Below the pieces are notes generated by a model. It was not told where the DNA came from, made no database searches, and saw nothing but the letters and a program-made list of their open reading frames with translations. Of a DNA stretch of 64,000 bases, positions 18,801 to 26,082 are shown one piece after another. This stretch comes from Symbiodinium sp. CCMP2592 (lineage: Eukaryota; Sar; Dinophyceae; Suessiales; Symbiodiniaceae). The translations under genes and the position numbers were made by a program. Location of the stretch: assembly GCA_905221615.1 (NCBI GenBank), contig CAJNDT010005556.1, forward strand, positions 1,145,779-1,209,778, written 5' to 3'. The first letter of the stretch is position 1; each line of letters opens with the position of its first letter.

Positions 18801-19403
18801 GGCGCCTTTTGGTTTCAAGCAGAGGTCAGCAAGGGCGCCATCACCGATAAGGTGTTGCCCTTCCTCAATGCCCCCGTTTTTCCCCAGCTTAAGTTGCCAA
18901 CCGGGGACTTTGAAGCCCTTACCGCATATCTGCAAGTTGATTATGCTGCTGTCCTCCTTTTTAATTGCTCGACGCTTGAAGCAGCGTGTGCGCTAAGCGT
19001 ATCCGGAGGTTCCCTTTCAGTCTTAGGCCACTTCCGCCTTGTTCAGGCCATAATTCTCACGTTGATTCCCTTTCTAGGCAATGCTTTCATTCCGGAGGAG
19101 TTATGGTCTCGAGAAATTGACCCCACGCATATAGAACATGAAGTGATCAACATCATTGTCACATTGCTCAATGGCTGCACTGGTCAGCCTTCCGGAGCTT
19201 GTGCTTATGATGTCGAGTGGCCCGCACAACAACCTGCCATCCTTACGCCTATTGCATGGCTGCCCGAAAGCCTTGATGCTAAGTTCCGTACACACACCGC
19301 ATTGATCAAGCTTGCCCCAGTAGCTGAGAATGAAGCAACAATAATGGTCGTCCCCGGCTACGTGCCACAATCAGCCACAAATATAGCACTTAAAGGAGGA
19401 TGA
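12879..19403 (+). CDS. Retroelement ORF1 with embedded cytosine-5 DNA methyltransferase
   Basis: A 2174-residue frame from the first ATG after the leader array. Residues 1-700 show no family I recognise, although cysteine-bearing loops recur. Residues about 780-890 are Pro/Asp-rich and probably disordered. Around residue 1268 is DIIDIHDSDDD, a SUMO-interaction-like motif, followed by a Lys/Arg patch. Residues about 1350-1570 form a C5 cytosine methyltransferase: VISLFDGACTAVDII (AdoMet-binding motif I), AGSPCPDLSFAG (motif IV; catalytic Cys about 1452), ILENAG (motif VI; Glu about 1500) and RKRAFFSRAS (motif VIII). All catalytic residues are intact. The last 500 residues are unassigned. The stop overlaps the next ATG (ATGA), which suggests reinitiation coupling. 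Confidence 0.85.
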   Translation: MTAHDTAARETCKELWRHLLEKLVVMDLKVDVLFASFPSAIEECEAFAAGIERVCTSWIEDVAALAGTIKPHMRIVMIDPIPRRVKEVLALIDPTNEVKVVFSIPKGFPQDLVYYDVKKKYLPSSEYNVQINHFRDLQDLIPSPVPAKPGAPSNEAYPVWVTIRQRDAESLTQEGYVDSGNATWCISLSAAVGFLPTDIVPDWLYMGFAKLQDQVFFRRTTQDRTLSLTFGIKHQQLDAKVVLSALELIEAYILQASVACDRGVSPNLNVYVSQLPCDVLSHLTTSLPMDAFEQLQALVVCNIPVTTQPGPHIEAIMRHAYRCNIFACVIRQHLALRVTPLRYQAFIDSLRRNAIDLPESKIRGAHKFIPRNHCAGTYLTTRSYFVECVCPSVIKETHLQVKSLQGTLDANQGRCLIQSLGATPTYVRHAFIDTKGIQEVALHVVIPASDEAALWAAYDQTNLGILIEYFVKDTSGLLPSASRRTTLEKPEQHWKRYSNTHEVPATRLTFFTPEHPGDKVAVERYAYSVRFKVMHCECIATQEPIPILHIGLKSPAGRCHETIVSQALFECPHTVGDPNFWGGDCEPLKGLIGRRCSHSFSDQPPNEEQCGSCYAVYALTGKGNVRLPQFVLQKQRTQVSFAGGVILSNFGDALILAPYRSDYATVFGVDDIVTISFLFTVAGASQLPEGRSIPAFDQVAKENQGKLLPQSAAPRHYFSAPATATEAAAARAEIISRSIGSTFAALKEDGNQEIVNGRVGKEGIQRDIIKAKGEVPVLPPAQIPLNFFGSQPVDPAALRNAPMSHIVDPGDQPSDAKGNDDPQTDERGTTGIIDNDERRNTPAGSLDSKRADPKHIRKPSAKQTAHKTSGAPRIVSPPPPQPLAVRVTEAALRHQVAARLESIVCHLTCAFRVMAFHRLSKEELTNTSSNIQSAFIATGAGLVTRDWNKELREGFINALFSYHPSNPASLHSVNDTIANAHPSLQGVSQTNLALKIKSECACVRRMNATAALRVAQHACYTVLLTDLEAHEDVLTNFDAAAKSSVNGIVMTGVCQSACDRCHMPLKPDGLHYPRSFAFVLESHASAYKDAAYDLLGHELILDDISKVKFRVQALVIHSKRLQHYCTLEFADCGLAYSYDNLRGLRLIFRDELPEECAPFSKGAISFAEWQEELGCQSSVTTIVVQAATAASRRVQQTYINAAAQLGLPKASSTLAVSASGHGSLVDRYAAPSATTTEPFSVKHTVDDAEDQDTPMPLAGATNDRDIIDIHDSDDDTSKPDEMSRKRNSPTGVAPANAKVLKPEVLATAVTERGVRQLRNTFATDYRRAAGFVGLTRSARELSGNGPLSPAPYAVISLFDGACTAVDIIRSCHKQHPSALIAVEQDDHIRALVSTLRHFDVQGDWQECGCGYPVAYLKDVADILDNSCKKIKELLLLCEATLGCIYVVAGSPCPDLSFAGYSKGHFGLTGPRSSAFYYVWATVHALQLLLPPAIAIQPILENAGSMKAVFQRHISTCLGLPANALSIADAADFGKIASRKRAFFSRASQPVTGVQRHCIYPIEAGWSPALVIDDHGRVSRATLPPFMRPRGEIQDGAPRLTTALYHPRFLLYQISYFGSCANFEAACCNSDASKQRYPALPWEDFFPAHLLPHWTTFVAAGNSCNGFIDQGLENTLEPLFEYLQTASLPFRPVKLQEILADLELLEAFRVVPRSTPLSLIASLAGNSFIPSVVRRFVVTDLAGCLPITAVPTPDELRTHYEALKKAVHELIDSAVAQRQVSYERAQEWIRDIQPQPLGDDILTPSYWHGVENLKVSKPIVGHKPFASVDWVPLTATGLGGSGSDFIHEPPEATPHLLQQLPAAFDVKVRNLFQSFGIPLSTVAYVTTSQILSQFPWCSTLRKISVVEFCGTKARNLEDLYVRYICFILNSFPGVLEGRLIIFLHLVDDKLASWAFKPGVGHVHTLCIVVIPPNLTGAFWFQAEVSKGAITDKVLPFLNAPVFPQLKLPTGDFEALTAYLQVDYAAVLLFNCSTLEAACALSVSGGSLSVLGHFRLVQAIILTLIPFLGNAFIPEELWSREIDPTHIEHEVINIIVTLLNGCTGQPSGACAYDVEWPAQQPAILTPIAWLPESLDAKFRTHTALIKLAPVAENEATIMVVPGYVPQSATNIALKGG

Positions 19404-20170
19404 AAATTGCCACAACTTCCCTGATACACCCTCTAACGAGGGCGGCCATCTTACGTTGCTTCCAATTCTTAGCTACGCAGCAAGCCCACACCAAGCGGTG
19501 TCGTGTACGGTCGTTGAATCTGATTTGGCATTTGCAAGGCGTTCCCATAACTTTCCTAACACTAGCGGCCCTTAGGGCTACATTACATTTTACTAATTAC
19601 CCACCTGCAGTGTCCCAAGCGTCTGTCACGCAGTGGTTGGGCGCTCTCTTGGAGCAATGGAAGGCTGGTCACCTACCTCACTCTGGTGCCCACCAGGAGC
19701 CCCTTGCTCTTGTTCTCGGCTACCCGTCGCAGCCTGGGAGCTTGGAATCATATCAGAAATTGCTTGGTGAAGCAATTTTTGCCCTGACCCAGATACTCGT
19801 GGCGACTAAGACATCGCTCAACCCCTCTACAGGGGTTGGCCTGTCTTTCCAGGTCTCCACATGGAATGTCTCGAGTTACACTACATGGACGAACCCATCG
19901 GCAATGTGTAAAACCAATACGATCCTTAGTCTGCTTAAAAAGGGTCCTGTGTGTCTTCAGGAGAAAAACTGGGATTCTGCAGGACCAGTAGCCGCCGCAC
20001 ACACTTTTCCACGCGCGGCAATTGCATCCTCACCAGCGGTCTCTGCATCAGGTAGCTCGGGTGTTGCCATCCTTGTCCCTTCTCCTTTCACCCTAACCTC
20101 GCAGGCTGAGACCCTGCCGGGCTATGTCCTGTCAGCAAGCATCCAACACTTTGCCCATCGATCGATGTGA
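19400..20170 (+). CDS. N-terminal region and first half of APE-type endonuclease (element 2)
   Basis: The ATG overlaps the stop of the preceding ORF by four bases and sits just after a purine-rich AAAGGAGG stretch. The first 150 residues have no known domain. From about residue 150, FQVSTWNVSSYT gives the first endonuclease strand with Asn, and GPVCLQEKNWD supplies the catalytic Glu. The frame leaves the domain near 20150, where the rest continues in another frame. It is either a one-base indel or programmed frameshifting; an indel is simpler. Confidence 0.7.
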   Translation: MKIATTSLIHPLTRAAILRCFQFLATQQAHTKRCRVRSLNLIWHLQGVPITFLTLAALRATLHFTNYPPAVSQASVTQWLGALLEQWKAGHLPHSGAHQEPLALVLGYPSQPGSLESYQKLLGEAIFALTQILVATKTSLNPSTGVGLSFQVSTWNVSSYTTWTNPSAMCKTNTILSLLKKGPVCLQEKNWDSAGPVAAAHTFPRAAIASSPAVSASGSSGVAILVPSPFTLTSQAETLPGYVLSASIQHFAHRSM

Positions 20171-20915
20171 AATTATATGTGTTTATGCACATCCAGATAA
20201 GCTTGCTGAAGTTGGAGGCGCTTTGGTCGCTTACCTCGCGTCAAGAACGCAGCGTGATGAGCTCTTTGTAATGGGGGACTTCAACCGCATGGCTGAAAAG
20301 CAGCCGGGACTGTGGGAACTTCTTTGCGCTGAAGGGCTCTTGCGGCAAGTCTCGGGCCGGGGAATCCCAACATATCGCTCTGGTAATGTTGAGTCTTGCT
20401 TAGACCTGGTGCTGCATAATGAAGAAGCAGAAGGTTGCCGCCGCCTTAGGAATCGGGTGTTTTGGCCCCATGCTCTCCCACAAGGACATGGTATCGTGAC
20501 ATTGAGGGTACGTAAAGCGCGCATGCTCTCTAATGATGTTGGGGCATCTACCTATCGAGCAATACCCATACGTGCCTTTAAGCAGCAGTTGCATGCCCCC
20601 TCCACACGCATCCCTGAATACTCTTCTCATCCGGCCAAGGTGCGCCTCGAAAGACTGAAAGTCCTTCTGCCAAACTCGCCCACTCTGCAGGACCTTCAAG
20701 GCCTTTTCCACGTATGGTGGGCTGGTGAGCTAGAGCACACCTCCTGTGCTGTCTCGGAAGGGAAATATGGCGCGCTTCCATACTTATTAAACCGACAGCG
20801 CAAACGCCCACATGCGTCACCTTCTCCAAACGCGGCCCCTTCATACGCAAGGCCAGCCGGTGACAATCAGCGCTATAGAGGCTCAACAGGTTGTAATGCA
20901 GCTGACTACGCTTGA
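20124..20915 (+). CDS. Second half of APE-type endonuclease and linker to RT (element 2)
   Basis: It resumes the endonuclease with CEIICVYAHPD, ELFVMGDFNRMAE (metal-binding Asp/Asn), SCLDLVLHNEE, and PQGHGIVTLRV with the final catalytic His. After the domain a spacer runs to LNRQRKRPH. The RT frame then takes over near 20810, so residues encoded after that point are probably not used. The listed start is not a true initiation site; the frame simply opens around 20120. Confidence 0.7.
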   Translation: MSCQQASNTLPIDRCEIICVYAHPDKLAEVGGALVAYLASRTQRDELFVMGDFNRMAEKQPGLWELLCAEGLLRQVSGRGIPTYRSGNVESCLDLVLHNEEAEGCRRLRNRVFWPHALPQGHGIVTLRVRKARMLSNDVGASTYRAIPIRAFKQQLHAPSTRIPEYSSHPAKVRLERLKVLLPNSPTLQDLQGLFHVWWAGELEHTSCAVSEGKYGALPYLLNRQRKRPHASPSPNAAPSYARPAGDNQRYRGSTGCNAADYA

Positions 20916-23900
20916 GACCGTCCACGTCGCTCCCCCTCCCACAATTAAAGACTCTCGCCAGCTGGGGGCACGCATGCCACACAAACATCCGAGATGGGAT
21001 CTTCATCGCTCGTCGTTGGGATCTTTTGGAACCACTGGCGTTTTAGGGGCTGACGGCTCACCTTGCGCCGCTGTGGGTGAGGTAGATGCCGCTCTACGTG
21101 CTACGCGTGCCTTCTGGCAGCAATCTCCGCCGGATTATTCCCCGGAATGGGAGACAGTGCTCAGTGAATATCGACCCCCGCGTGCAGCCCGGTGCACTCT
21201 TCCCCAGGAAGAAGACATCATGTCCCATCTCTTGCGTACGGGTGATTCATCGGCTGGGCCCGATGGTTGCCCATATGAGTGCTACCGCCAGCTGCCCACA
21301 GAGTCTGCTCGCGCTCTATATTCGCATTTTTTGGATATCATCCTCGGAGTCGCCCCGCCCCCAACACAAGCATTGACTTTCATCCCCAAAGCGGACGCGG
21401 GCCAGTATGCGGACAACTTCCGACCGCTTGATATGCCCGACACGGCTGCTCGTATCATTGACTCTGCTGTCTTTGCGTCGGCCATGGCCGCCATTGCTCC
21501 TTGCCTCAACCAATCTCAGGCCCTTGTCAGTCAATTAAAAGAGGCGCCTGCTAATTTTTTAGTAGTCCAGGACTGCTTATTGTCAGAGTCGCAGCCTTGC
21601 AATGTTCTCCTTACCGACATGGCCAAGGCCTTCGAAAGAGTCAACCCCGGCTGGCTGCTTGAGGTCTTAGACCGCCTCTACGTTCCCCAGTGGGTTCGGC
21701 AATATGCCATTCACCTTCTCTATGGTCGTCAATCTTTACACCGTATTCAAGGCCTCCTACTACCACCGCTTCGCATGAGACAAGGCCTCGCCATGGGACG
21801 AGCTACATCCGTGCTTCTATTCTGTGTGGCGATGGACCCACTCATTTGTTCGTTACATCGCATCCCTCGGGTGCGATTGCTCAAGGCATACATGGACGAT
21901 AACTCCACAGCAGGGTCAGACGTTACATGGGTAGGCGACGCGCAAATCAGGTTCGCTTCTCTCTATAGTGCTGGCTTTCATGTCCTCAAGCACCAGTGCT
22001 TCTCTTCTGTACGGGTCCCATTTGCCATGGCAGAACGCTTGAGCCATGCCAGAGCAAAAGGGGTTGTCTCGCCTGTACCACTAGAGTTCCAGGATCTCTT
22101 CCATCAAACGGCGGATTCTCATTTCACGGCAGCCAGCTTCACTGAGGTCTGTCGTAGGGTTCACCAGTTGCACCCCACTGACGCTCCGGGAATACAGTGG
22201 TTTTGTTGCAAGTCAGGCGAAACCCTTCTCCTAGTCACACAACATGCTCTGCGGGCCTACCTTGCGGGACATTTTGCCAGCTGCGAGATTTTCAGTGCTT
22301 TTTTGCGAGCCCCGTGTCAATGCAAGTGCAAATCCTTTTTGCTGTTTGGACGTGCGCCTACCCCGGAGCAAATTCATCAACTGGATGCCACACCCTGGGG
22401 ACCCAAATTGTGTACGGAATCTGCGCCGGTACTAGGCTTTGTATTGTGGGGTGCGCCAACATACGTTGGCAGCACGGCTGGCCCTTCCACCCTTCCGAAA
22501 GCGCAAATCCTCCTCACGGGCCAAAAAGCGGCATCGTCCATTGCCCGTAAAAGAAAGTTATTCCAGCCGCTCCGCCAGTCTTTACCGGAGCGTGCCATAT
22601 GCTGCCGAGCATATCTGCAAAGCTGCCTCCAATACACCCAGCAAGTCATTCCGCCAGATGCAGGCGAGCAGCAGCGCACCCTGGTCGCCTGCGCTAAATA
22701 CGTTCTTGGGGGTGGAAGACATTGGCTCGAAGCAAAGCACGTCAATGGCGTCTTTCGCATTTTTAAGATCCCGCAGCCCGGTACCTGGCGGTTGTCATGC
22801 CCTCTAGGGCGATTGGGGTTTCTGTTGCGATTAGCCCCAAAACTTGCGATCGCGGCAGTTGGGGGAATACGTCCGGTCTTACCGGGGGAAAAGCCTCTCC
22901 TCGCTGCCGTTCTGGGACAGGTTACCCGCAGCCTTGATAGTACTACTGCTGCTCTACCCATACGGGACGCCCTCCAACAATACGCGCGAACTCTAGTTGC
23001 TACCAACTTTAGCGCTTGGAATGAAGGGTCCACAAAGGAATCGCTGTCTCACATCCGCAAACTTTATAAACGCTGCATCCTCGAGACAGAAGACTCACAA
23101 GCCGCTCACTACTTGCTTGACAAAATTGCCAAGCAGCCGTGGGCGTCGGCCGGCTTGCAATGGGTTGCAAGCGTCCTTAATTGTCCGGCCAGCCTCTCTA
23201 GCACGGTTGCACGGGCCTATGCACTTCGGTGGATTGTGGCCGAAGAGGCTGATGCAAGTTTTGTGTTTCGCCAACATTATACACGGCCCGTCACGTGTGC
23301 TCAGTGTCACCATCCACACCACCCGGCCAGCCTGCAGCGCCTCGGGCACTCGGGACAGGGCAGTCTCTGTAGAGGTTGTCTTTTAGCCCTCGGTTGGCCT
23401 GAGCATAAAGCTTGGCTCGCGTGTAGAGTTGATGCGCTCACACCCTTCATCCTCGAAGCAGGAGACGAATGGTGGAGCATGCCAAATCTAGATGCAATAC
23501 CCACCCCGAGGAGAATTGGCGCCATATCGCCTGCAGTTTTTAATTATCTGGAGCATCCGTGCTTGCTCTGCGGCCATGCGGACAACTCTGTAAGGCATTG
23601 GCTCTGCGAATGCCCTGTCGTTACGCACTCTGCACGATTGCTTGGACTACAACAGCCTCTAGTACTTCAGGGGCGAGGCCCGCCCAAACATGCCGCGTCT
23701 TCGCTAGAGCTTATCGCCTCTGCACGGCGCTATCTCAGAGAGCTTGGCGCAATGTGGACCCCGGGTTGGACTCCGCCGTCAAAAACCCATGACTGCGGTC
23801 CCCTTGAGCATGCAATCAAAATCGCGACCGCCGCCTATTGGGGGGCGCCCGCCCGGTTCCGCTCGGTCTATGGGCCGCCGGCGGATTCATTACGCAATGG

Positions 23901-26082
23901 ATCGAGTCACGGCTGCCTTTTTTCCCGCGGCCTTAGTGTCTCGGCGCCGGATGCTTTCTCTCGAGTACGCCATAGAGCCACTGGTCAGCAACCGGCTGTT
24001 ACCACTACAGTCGATTTTACAGAGGGCTTCTCTGTCGCTGTACTCGACCCCCATGCAGTGGAGGTTGGGTTGCTCTACCTTGCGCATTTGGTTGCGAAAC
24101 CGAATGTCCGCGTTGAACACCGCCTTTGCACCTGCGGCCGAATTCATGCCTTCGTCACTGCGCTATGTAGCATCCCTGCAGGTGCTTACCTTACTGCCCA
24201 TGTGCAGCGGTACCCTGCGGATGCACTGTATGTCCAGTTTGATGGAGGATGCAAGCGACACTTAACAGCTGGGGGGGCTGGCGTAGCGATGTGGCATCAA
24301 GTAGTCACCGGCGCGGCGGACATTACTTTCTCATTGCCTTTACCTGACTGTGCAGATGCCTACGAGGCCGAGGCGGAGGCGGCAATACTAGCGGCAATCC
24401 GGTCTTTAGAATACGCGCTCACCCTCAGGAGAAGAGGGGTATCAATTCGAGTCGTTCATATTCAGGGAGATAATCTTGCCGTAGTCGCTTACTTGGCTGG
24501 ATTCGGCCGGCTCCGCCGGGTTAGCTTAGTAAAACGCTTCCAAAGCGCATGGGATGCCCTCGCCAGGTCTCACATTCGGGTAGAGTGGGAACAAGTCCCG
24601 CGAAGCGCCAACACGGTTGCAGACTCGCTTGCCGGAGAGGCGCTTGAAGCGGCTATCCTTTTACAGTCCCATTCCCTCGTCCCACCGACTCTTTATGTCA
24701 GTGTTTTTGATGCCCCGCCGTCGGTCTCCCCGCCTACAGCTGGTCTGTCTGCTGCGGTTTTAGAGCCGTTACAACCTTGTGCGCGTCATTGGACCGGTCT
24801 GCAACTCTCCATTACGCTGCAGCAACTGCAGGAAAGCAGGGAGGTAATCTCATTGCCGGAGCCGGAGCCCTTGCACTTCCCCCACGTTGGTAGAGCTCTA
24901 GCTGTGCTTGGGCCCCACCACTTAAGGGGCATCCGAGCGCTGCGTGATCTTTGGCAGGCCTTCCCTTCTAGAACGCTCGTTGCCAATGACTATCATCGCA
25001 GCTCAGCCGCTCCACAGGGCCGCTACTACTGTCGAGCCGGAATTTCACATCTTACACGACCTATGCGCCTTCTTGCGCTCGGACCGCAATCTACTGAAAT
25101 CGATCTCGTCGGAGCGCATTATGAGGCGTTACGAGCCTTGACCATTTCCTTGGGACAGGCTAACTTGCTTCTGCCAGTGCAGCAGGCTAGGGAAATCCTT
25201 GCACGAGGCTGTCCGTCCCAAGGCTGTGCCTGGGCCAGACTGTCGCCCAAGCGACTCCTCAATTACACTATTAATAGCTCTGCGGCCAAAGCCATCGGGC
25301 AGCTGCACCAGTGCGGCCTTTCCTTCGCCTCGGTAGCAGCAAAAAACGTTCTATACGCCATAGATGAGGCGAAAGCTTACCTTGCCGCTAACATGCATCG
25401 ACTGCAATGGTACCAGCGAGATCAACGATCCACCTCTCGCAACTGGGTTTATTTCATGCTTGAGGCAGTTGAGAGCCGACTGGCCAGAGCGCTGCTCGTC
25501 TCGATGTTACCTGATGTTGCGCAAGGAATAGTATGGCTCCACGATGGCGTATATGTCAGAGACACAGACAGCGCAGTCCGTGTGCCAGTGCTGCAGCAGG
25601 CTGTAGCAACCGAACTCAGTCAACTCCTTAGTGAAGCGACTGGTAGTGTGACATGGCACTTGCCCAACCCGGATGAACTCGTACGTGTGACGGATCTCGC
25701 CAAGCCGCACCAGGAGCTTGTCACGCATCTTGCCCTCGACAGCCTCCACTCCCGTCCCAGCCCCGTTCCTCCACGACGTCTCACTGGAAGGGGACGACGG
25801 GCCGGCCCATTTCCTGCTTCCGAGCACGCTGCCCGCCGGGCGCACCTCAAGCGCACAGCGGCCCAGGAATTGGGCACAACAAAGCGGCATTGCGTCGGGC
25901 TCCACGCGAACAGCAAGTCTGTGATCGCTACAACCCGTAATGTTCTGTGTGCTGGGTTAGCACTTACACAGCTCCAAAGCAAAGAACGTCCTCTTCCATT
26001 CCTCCATCTGTCTGAGTTTTGGCGCATGCCCGGCGGGGGGGGGGAGGGGGGGGTTGGTTTTTCCTTCTCTGTGCAGGACTAG
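20812..26082 (+). CDS. Reverse transcriptase, RNase H and novel C-terminal domain (element 2)
   Basis: A 1756-residue frame. RT lies at about residues 150-400: SSAGPDGCPYECYRQL (fingers), LLTDMAKAFERV (motif A, Asp about 269), LRMRQGLAMGRATSVLL (motif B) and KAYMDDNSTA (motif C at about 360). Cys/His clusters follow, including CLLCGHADNSVRHWLCEC (23562-23615), a typical LINE knuckle. RNase H is at about 1135-1290: LYVQFDGGCKR, AYEAEAEAAILAA, HIQGDNLAVV and PRSANTVADSLAGEA supply D, E, D and the last acidic site. Residues 1290-1740 form an additional domain with EIDLVGAHYEALRAL and GIVWLHDGVYV. The frame ends at a TAG just after two G runs. All RT and RNase H catalytic residues are intact. Confidence 0.88.
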   Translation: MRHLLQTRPLHTQGQPVTISAIEAQQVVMQLTTLETVHVAPPPTIKDSRQLGARMPHKHPRWDLHRSSLGSFGTTGVLGADGSPCAAVGEVDAALRATRAFWQQSPPDYSPEWETVLSEYRPPRAARCTLPQEEDIMSHLLRTGDSSAGPDGCPYECYRQLPTESARALYSHFLDIILGVAPPPTQALTFIPKADAGQYADNFRPLDMPDTAARIIDSAVFASAMAAIAPCLNQSQALVSQLKEAPANFLVVQDCLLSESQPCNVLLTDMAKAFERVNPGWLLEVLDRLYVPQWVRQYAIHLLYGRQSLHRIQGLLLPPLRMRQGLAMGRATSVLLFCVAMDPLICSLHRIPRVRLLKAYMDDNSTAGSDVTWVGDAQIRFASLYSAGFHVLKHQCFSSVRVPFAMAERLSHARAKGVVSPVPLEFQDLFHQTADSHFTAASFTEVCRRVHQLHPTDAPGIQWFCCKSGETLLLVTQHALRAYLAGHFASCEIFSAFLRAPCQCKCKSFLLFGRAPTPEQIHQLDATPWGPKLCTESAPVLGFVLWGAPTYVGSTAGPSTLPKAQILLTGQKAASSIARKRKLFQPLRQSLPERAICCRAYLQSCLQYTQQVIPPDAGEQQRTLVACAKYVLGGGRHWLEAKHVNGVFRIFKIPQPGTWRLSCPLGRLGFLLRLAPKLAIAAVGGIRPVLPGEKPLLAAVLGQVTRSLDSTTAALPIRDALQQYARTLVATNFSAWNEGSTKESLSHIRKLYKRCILETEDSQAAHYLLDKIAKQPWASAGLQWVASVLNCPASLSSTVARAYALRWIVAEEADASFVFRQHYTRPVTCAQCHHPHHPASLQRLGHSGQGSLCRGCLLALGWPEHKAWLACRVDALTPFILEAGDEWWSMPNLDAIPTPRRIGAISPAVFNYLEHPCLLCGHADNSVRHWLCECPVVTHSARLLGLQQPLVLQGRGPPKHAASSLELIASARRYLRELGAMWTPGWTPPSKTHDCGPLEHAIKIATAAYWGAPARFRSVYGPPADSLRNGSSHGCLFSRGLSVSAPDAFSRVRHRATGQQPAVTTTVDFTEGFSVAVLDPHAVEVGLLYLAHLVAKPNVRVEHRLCTCGRIHAFVTALCSIPAGAYLTAHVQRYPADALYVQFDGGCKRHLTAGGAGVAMWHQVVTGAADITFSLPLPDCADAYEAEAEAAILAAIRSLEYALTLRRRGVSIRVVHIQGDNLAVVAYLAGFGRLRRVSLVKRFQSAWDALARSHIRVEWEQVPRSANTVADSLAGEALEAAILLQSHSLVPPTLYVSVFDAPPSVSPPTAGLSAAVLEPLQPCARHWTGLQLSITLQQLQESREVISLPEPEPLHFPHVGRALAVLGPHHLRGIRALRDLWQAFPSRTLVANDYHRSSAAPQGRYYCRAGISHLTRPMRLLALGPQSTEIDLVGAHYEALRALTISLGQANLLLPVQQAREILARGCPSQGCAWARLSPKRLLNYTINSSAAKAIGQLHQCGLSFASVAAKNVLYAIDEAKAYLAANMHRLQWYQRDQRSTSRNWVYFMLEAVESRLARALLVSMLPDVAQGIVWLHDGVYVRDTDSAVRVPVLQQAVATELSQLLSEATGSVTWHLPNPDELVRVTDLAKPHQELVTHLALDSLHSRPSPVPPRRLTGRGRRAGPFPASEHAARRAHLKRTAAQELGTTKRHCVGLHANSKSVIATTRNVLCAGLALTQLQSKERPLPFLHLSEFWRMPGGGGEGGVGFSFSVQD
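24670..25980 (+). other. Unidentified domain after RNase H in element 2
   Basis: About 430 residues inside the 20812-26082 frame that ordinary LINEs lack. Well-ordered, helix-rich sequence contains EIDLVGAHYEALRALTISL (25090-25150), LSPKRLLNYTINSSAAKAIG (about 25240-25300), NWVYFMLEAVESRLARALL (about 25441) and GIVWLHDGVYVRD (about 25527). The spacing of an early Asp, a Lys-bearing helix, and a late 'LHDG' turn after an E-rich helix recalls family A polymerase palms (motifs A, B and C with HDE). This is inference from pattern only. Confidence 0.35.
26035..26053 (+). repeat. Interrupted poly-G run near ORF end
   Basis: Ten G, one A, then eight G. It encodes a Gly-rich tail directly before the TAG at 26080. 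Such runs are prone to slippage and to assembly error, so the exact ORF end should be treated with care. Frames on both sides of the run and of the TAG are the same, so the stop is not created by the run unless two errors cancel. Confidence 0.8.

Noticed and set aside
12879-19403. Reading the large ORF as a viral polyprotein
   Set aside because: It lies directly upstream of LINE-type endonuclease, RT and RNase H and behind spliced-leader relics; no capsid, protease or LTR was seen.
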